Below are positions 7,001-9,094 of a stretch of DNA of 9,094 bases, in pieces. Under the pieces are notes generated by a model. That model did not search any database, had not been told where the DNA came from, and saw only the letters and a list, made by a program, of their open reading frames with translations. Origin of the DNA: JACCVL01 sp038233135 (GTDB lineage: Bacteria > Actinomycetota > Actinomycetes > Propionibacteriales > Nocardioidaceae). Each line of letters begins with the position of its first letter. Position 1 is the stretch's first letter. The stretch lies in NCBI GenBank assembly GCA_038233135.1, contig JBBSMN010000121.1:1-9094 (forward strand). The letters run 5' to 3'. A program made the position numbers and the translations under genes.

Positions 7001-7279
7001 TCAGTACTGCTGGTCGCGCGGCTGGCCGTCCTGCGGCTGCTGCTGCGACGACGACGCCGGGGGCGAGATCTGCTGGGAGGTCTGCGCGCTGGGCGGCAGC
7101 GGCCGCCCGTGCGGGTCGGCGTTGGGGTTGTCGTCGTCGTTCATCAGCCCCTTGGTCTCCCGCTTGAAGATGTTCAGCGCCTTACCCATTCCCTGCGCCA
7201 GGTCAGGAAGCTTCTTGGCGCCGAAGAGCAGGATGAGCACTCCGGCGATGATGAGAATCTCGGTCGTCCCAAGGCCCAT
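7001..7279 (-). CDS. tatA: Twin-arginine translocase pore subunit TatA
   Basis: This 92-residue protein has the standard TatA plan: a short N-terminal membrane helix (about 5-20), the FGAKKLPDL hinge with the conserved Phe-Gly at 19-20, and an amphipathic helix (about 22-42) starting with paired lysines. A polar, Pro/Gln/Ser-rich tail follows from about residue 49 to the end, probably disordered. TatA oligomers form the passage used by TatC-bound cargo. The hinge and the position next to tatC favour TatA over TatB; actinobacterial tatB usually lies elsewhere, and none is seen here. The ATG at 7279 is preceded by AAGGAG at a 6-base spacing, the best ribosome binding site in the window. This fits tatA as the first gene of a transcript after the 117-base gap from pafC. 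Confidence 0.96.
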   Translation of the reverse strand: MGLGTTEILIIAGVLILLFGAKKLPDLAQGMGKALNIFKRETKGLMNDDDNPNADPHGRPLPPSAQTSQQISPPASSSQQQPQDGQPRDQQY

Positions 7280-7285
7280 GGCTGA

Positions 7286-7291
7286 CTCCTT
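7286..7291 (-). promoter_or_regulatory. Strong ribosome binding site of tatA
   Basis: The minus strand reads AAGGAG six bases before the tatA ATG at 7279. The other starts in the minus-strand cluster lack such a site or rely on overlaps, which suggests that tatA is independently initiated. Confidence 0.8.
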
Positions 7292-7302
7292 CGTTGCGGT
7301 TG

Positions 7303-7335
7303 CACGACTATCGTAGTCGTGGTTCGGCGCCGAAC
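7303..7335 (-). promoter_or_regulatory. Candidate tatA promoter/operator: two abutting palindromes
   Basis: Two inverted repeats lie back to back. CACGACTA (7303-7310) and TAGTCGTG (7314-7321) are perfect 8-base arms around TCG. Directly next to them is the 14-base perfect palindrome GTTCGGCGCCGAAC (7322-7335). On the minus strand the first repeat is centred on TACGAT (7315-7310), a match to the actinobacterial -10 pattern TAnnnT. It would place a transcription start about 20-25 bases upstream of the tatA ATG. I see no convincing -35 hexamer, which would fit a promoter needing an activator. Operator function is inferred from symmetry and position only. Confidence 0.4.
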
Positions 7336-7368
7336 GCGTCCCAGATGGTGCACAGCGCCCGAACAGTT

Positions 7369-7395
7369 GATCACGCTGCGTGGAAGCGTCCGATC
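7369..7395 (-). other. Hairpin just downstream of the pafC stop
   Basis: GATC plus ACGCT (7369-7377) can pair with AGCGT (7385-7389) and GATC (7392-7395), leaving a 7-base loop and a 2-base bulge. It begins two bases after the pafC stop codon (7397-7399, minus strand). There is no T-tract after it, so it is at best a weak or Rho-assisted 3'-end signal or a processing hairpin. Confidence 0.35.
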
Positions 7396-7396
7396 C

Positions 7397-8368
7397 TCAC
7401 GGTACTGCGTAGGCAGCCAGTGCCGCGCGGGCGGTGGCCGTGACACGCGCGGAGACCTCGGCGGGCTCCACCACCGTGACCCCGCCGGACGCCCGCAGGA
7501 CCAGGCGCTCCAGCCAGGCGACGTCACCGACCCGCATCCGCACCCGCAGCGCGCCGTCCGGGGTCTCGGTCTGCGACTCGATCGGGTGGTACTCCGCGAT
7601 CCAGCGCGCCGACGGCGCCAGGTCGAGCACCGCGACGAGATCGTCGTCACCGGGCTGGAACAGGCCTGCCGACAGGTCACGCGGACGCGCATCCGCCGGC
7701 GGTGCCGCCGGTACGTCGAGGAGCTCCAGCGCCACGATACGGTCCAGCCGGAACAGCCGTACGCCCTCGGCGCGGTGGCACCAGCCTTCGAGGTAGGCGT
7801 GCCCCTCGGCGTTCAGCAGCCGCAGCGGGTCGACGTCGCGGGCGGTCGCCTCGTCGCGCGACGGGACCACGTAGTCCAGGTGCACCCGCCGCTGCTGTGC
7901 CAGCGCCTGCTGGACACCGGCACCGATGCCGGGGTCCACCGGGCTGGCCACGACCTGCACGTGCTGAGCGGCCGCCGCACCCTCACCCGCAGCCGACTCG
8001 AGCTTGGCCAACGCCCGGTCGATGACGTCCGTCGTGCCGACGACCGCGGTCTCGCGCAGCGTCCTCAGCGCGACGATGAGCGCCAGCGCCTCGTCCACCG
8101 TGAGCCGCAGCGGCCGAGCGAGGAACTCGGCGTTGTCGAGCCGGACCACACCCTCAGTCTCCAGCGCATCCATGTCCACGTCGATCATCTCGCCGGTGAC
8201 CGCCTCGGGCAGACCGCAGAACCACAGCACGTTGAGGTCGCGCACGATCGTGGCTGGAGCGACGTCGAAGTCATGGGCGACTTGGTCGACGGGGACACCC
8301 GCCCGGTCCTTGAGGTACGGCACGAGGGCCAGCATCCGCTGCACCTGGTCGGCAGCACGGTCGCTCAC
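7397..8368 (-). CDS. pafC: WYL-domain transcriptional regulator PafC
   Basis: This 323-residue protein has an N-terminal winged helix-turn-helix (about 7-55, including VDQVAHDFDVAPATIVRDLNVL), a WYL domain (about 150-220) and a C-terminal WCX domain (about 245-320). The WYL core reads AYLEGWCHRAEGVRLFRLDRI, so the signature W-Y-L triplet is relaxed to YLEGW while the following Arg-rich strand is kept. In mycobacteria PafB and PafC act together to activate most DNA damage genes independently of LexA/RecA, and the WYL domains are thought to sense single-stranded DNA. The start is the GTG at 8368, which overlaps the pafB stop in a GTGA junction. This tight coupling fits equal production of two subunits. 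Assignment as PafC rests on order (second of the pair, before tatA) as well as domains. Confidence 0.93.
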   Translation of the reverse strand: MSDRAADQVQRMLALVPYLKDRAGVPVDQVAHDFDVAPATIVRDLNVLWFCGLPEAVTGEMIDVDMDALETEGVVRLDNAEFLARPLRLTVDEALALIVALRTLRETAVVGTTDVIDRALAKLESAAGEGAAAAQHVQVVASPVDPGIGAGVQQALAQQRRVHLDYVVPSRDEATARDVDPLRLLNAEGHAYLEGWCHRAEGVRLFRLDRIVALELLDVPAAPPADARPRDLSAGLFQPGDDDLVAVLDLAPSARWIAEYHPIESQTETPDGALRVRMRVGDVAWLERLVLRASGGVTVVEPAEVSARVTATARAALAAYAVP

Positions 8369-9094
8369 CGGGTCACCTCGACCGCGCCGGCGAGTCGGCG
8401 CAGCCGCCGCACGACGGCCTCGCGCAGCTGCTCGGGGGCCAGCGCGACCACGACGGGACCGAGCGAGACGATCTCCTCGGCGAGGGAGACCGGGTCGGTC
8501 AGCGGGAGATCGATGACGTCCCAGCCGCCGCCCTCCTCGCGCACCGTGGTGGCCCGCCGCCGCAGCACGTGGCCGTGGCCGGTCCGCACGCGGACCGTGG
8601 CGGTCCCGCCCGCCGGCCGCGGTTCAAGCTGGCGGGCCAGCGCACGCAGATCGGTCCCGTCGGGCACCTCGTACGCGGCCGGGGGGCCGATGGGCCGGAC
8701 CGGTCCGGTGACCCGTGACAGCCGGAACATGCGGACGCCGTCGCGGTCCCGGTCGTGGCCGATGACGTACCACCGCCCGCGCCAGGACAGCACCCCCCAG
8801 GGCTCGACGGTGCGCTCGGCACTGTCGTGCCCCGGACGTCGGTATGGGAAGGCGACGCGGCGGCGGGCCACCACCGCGTCCCACAGCGGCTCGAACGCCG
8901 GCTCCGAGGCGGCCAGCAGCGGCTCCACCAGCGTCAGCGCGTCGGTGTCCACAGCGACGCCGGACGCCTTGAGCTTGAGGACCGCTGCCGACGTCTGCCG
9001 CGCGAGCCGGGCGTGCTGCCAGACCCTGGCCGCCAGGCCAACCGCGGCGGCCTCGTCCGGCTCCAGGTCGACGCGCGGCAGCTCAAAGGCGTCG
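8365..9094 (-). CDS. pafB: WYL-domain transcriptional regulator PafB, N-terminus cut by window edge
   Basis: The frame is open from the right edge (first complete codon ends at 9093) to a TGA at 8365-8367, giving 242 residues. Full PafB proteins have about 320-330 residues, so the N-terminal helix-turn-helix (roughly 80 residues) lies outside. The visible part starts in the linker region (DAFELPRVDLEPDEAAAVG) and continues with a WYL domain containing a near-canonical RGRWYVIGHDRDRDGVRMFRLSRV. It ends with a WCX-type domain (VRVRTGHGHVLRRRA and onward). A GTG at 8952 is internal and not the true start, because coding sequence typical of the family continues upstream. It partners PafC in the damage-response regulator. 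In related genomes pafA, the proteasome accessory ligase gene, precedes it and may lie just beyond the edge. Confidence 0.93.
   Translation of the reverse strand, partial: DAFELPRVDLEPDEAAAVGLAARVWQHARLARQTSAAVLKLKASGVAVDTDALTLVEPLLAASEPAFEPLWDAVVARRRVAFPYRRPGHDSAERTVEPWGVLSWRGRWYVIGHDRDRDGVRMFRLSRVTGPVRPIGPPAAYEVPDGTDLRALARQLEPRPAGGTATVRVRTGHGHVLRRRATTVREEGGGWDVIDLPLTDPVSLAEEIVSLGPVVVALAPEQLREAVVRRLRRLAGAVEVTR

Noticed and set aside
5819..7285. 488-residue plus-strand open frame opposite tatA/tatC and the small gene
   Set aside because: It crosses three real minus-strand genes. Its His/Glu/Arg/Gln-rich, repetitive composition comes from reading membrane-protein codons backwards.
7322..7335. 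Possible LexA (SOS) box at the 14-bp palindrome upstream of tatA
   Set aside because: The actinobacterial SOS box reads CGAAC-N4-GTTCG. Here the half-sites are in the opposite order (GTTCG-N4-CGAAC), so it does not match.
7280..7396. PafBC-dependent promoter motif in front of tatA
   Set aside because: The reported mycobacterial motif (TTGTC-like element about 8 bases before a TAnnnT -10) is not found upstream of the TACGAT element on the minus strand.
1..9094. Novel defence, mobile or CRISPR system
   Set aside because: All genes fit a conserved actinobacterial chromosomal neighbourhood. There is no transposase, integrase, direct-repeat array, tRNA attachment site or change in base composition.

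Overview
The window is GC-rich (strong G/C bias at third codon positions, many GTG starts) and carries a gene order known from actinobacterial chromosomes: pafB, pafC, tatA, tatC, then helY, then a stand-alone 5'-3' exonuclease. From memory, Mycobacterium tuberculosis has the same series at Rv2096c-Rv2090. It is therefore core actinobacterial chromosome, not a mobile or accessory island. The genus cannot be fixed from the sequence. Compared with mycobacteria, two extra genes, a small uncharacterised protein and a lipid/diacylglycerol kinase-like protein, sit between tatC and helY.

Layout, left to right. Positions 1-850 (minus) hold the N-terminal part of a BNR/Asp-box beta-propeller protein that leaves the window at the left edge. 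A divergent gap of about 116 bases (851-966) separates it from a plus-strand FEN/5'-3' exonuclease gene (967-1908). A short convergent gap (1909-2036) holds a 12-bp inverted repeat and an unusually strong G-quadruplex motif. From 2037 to the right edge everything is on the minus strand and reads right to left: pafB (cut by the edge), pafC, a 117-base gap with two abutting palindromes and a candidate promoter, tatA, tatC, a conserved-looking small protein, a diacylglycerol kinase-family gene, and helY.

The minus-strand genes are packed like operons. Three junctions are 4-base GTGA overlaps (pafB/pafC, tatC/small gene, small gene/kinase), tatA and tatC are 12 bases apart, and the kinase frame runs 65 bases into helY. 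PafB and PafC are the WYL-domain pair that activates the LexA-independent DNA damage response in mycobacteria. TatA and TatC form the twin-arginine export machinery; no tatB is seen here. HelY is a Ski2-like helicase. The exonuclease acts on flapped or nicked DNA. The clustering of damage-response and nucleic-acid enzymes is suggestive, but a functional link to Tat export is not shown by the sequence.

I found no CRISPR array, transposase, tRNA, rRNA, integrase or defence system. The most unusual signals are non-coding: the G4 motif and hairpin at the exonuclease/helY junction, and the double palindrome over the presumed tatA promoter. In the proteins, the oddities are the overlapping tail of the kinase and an Arg/Gly/His-rich tandem-repeat insert in HelY.
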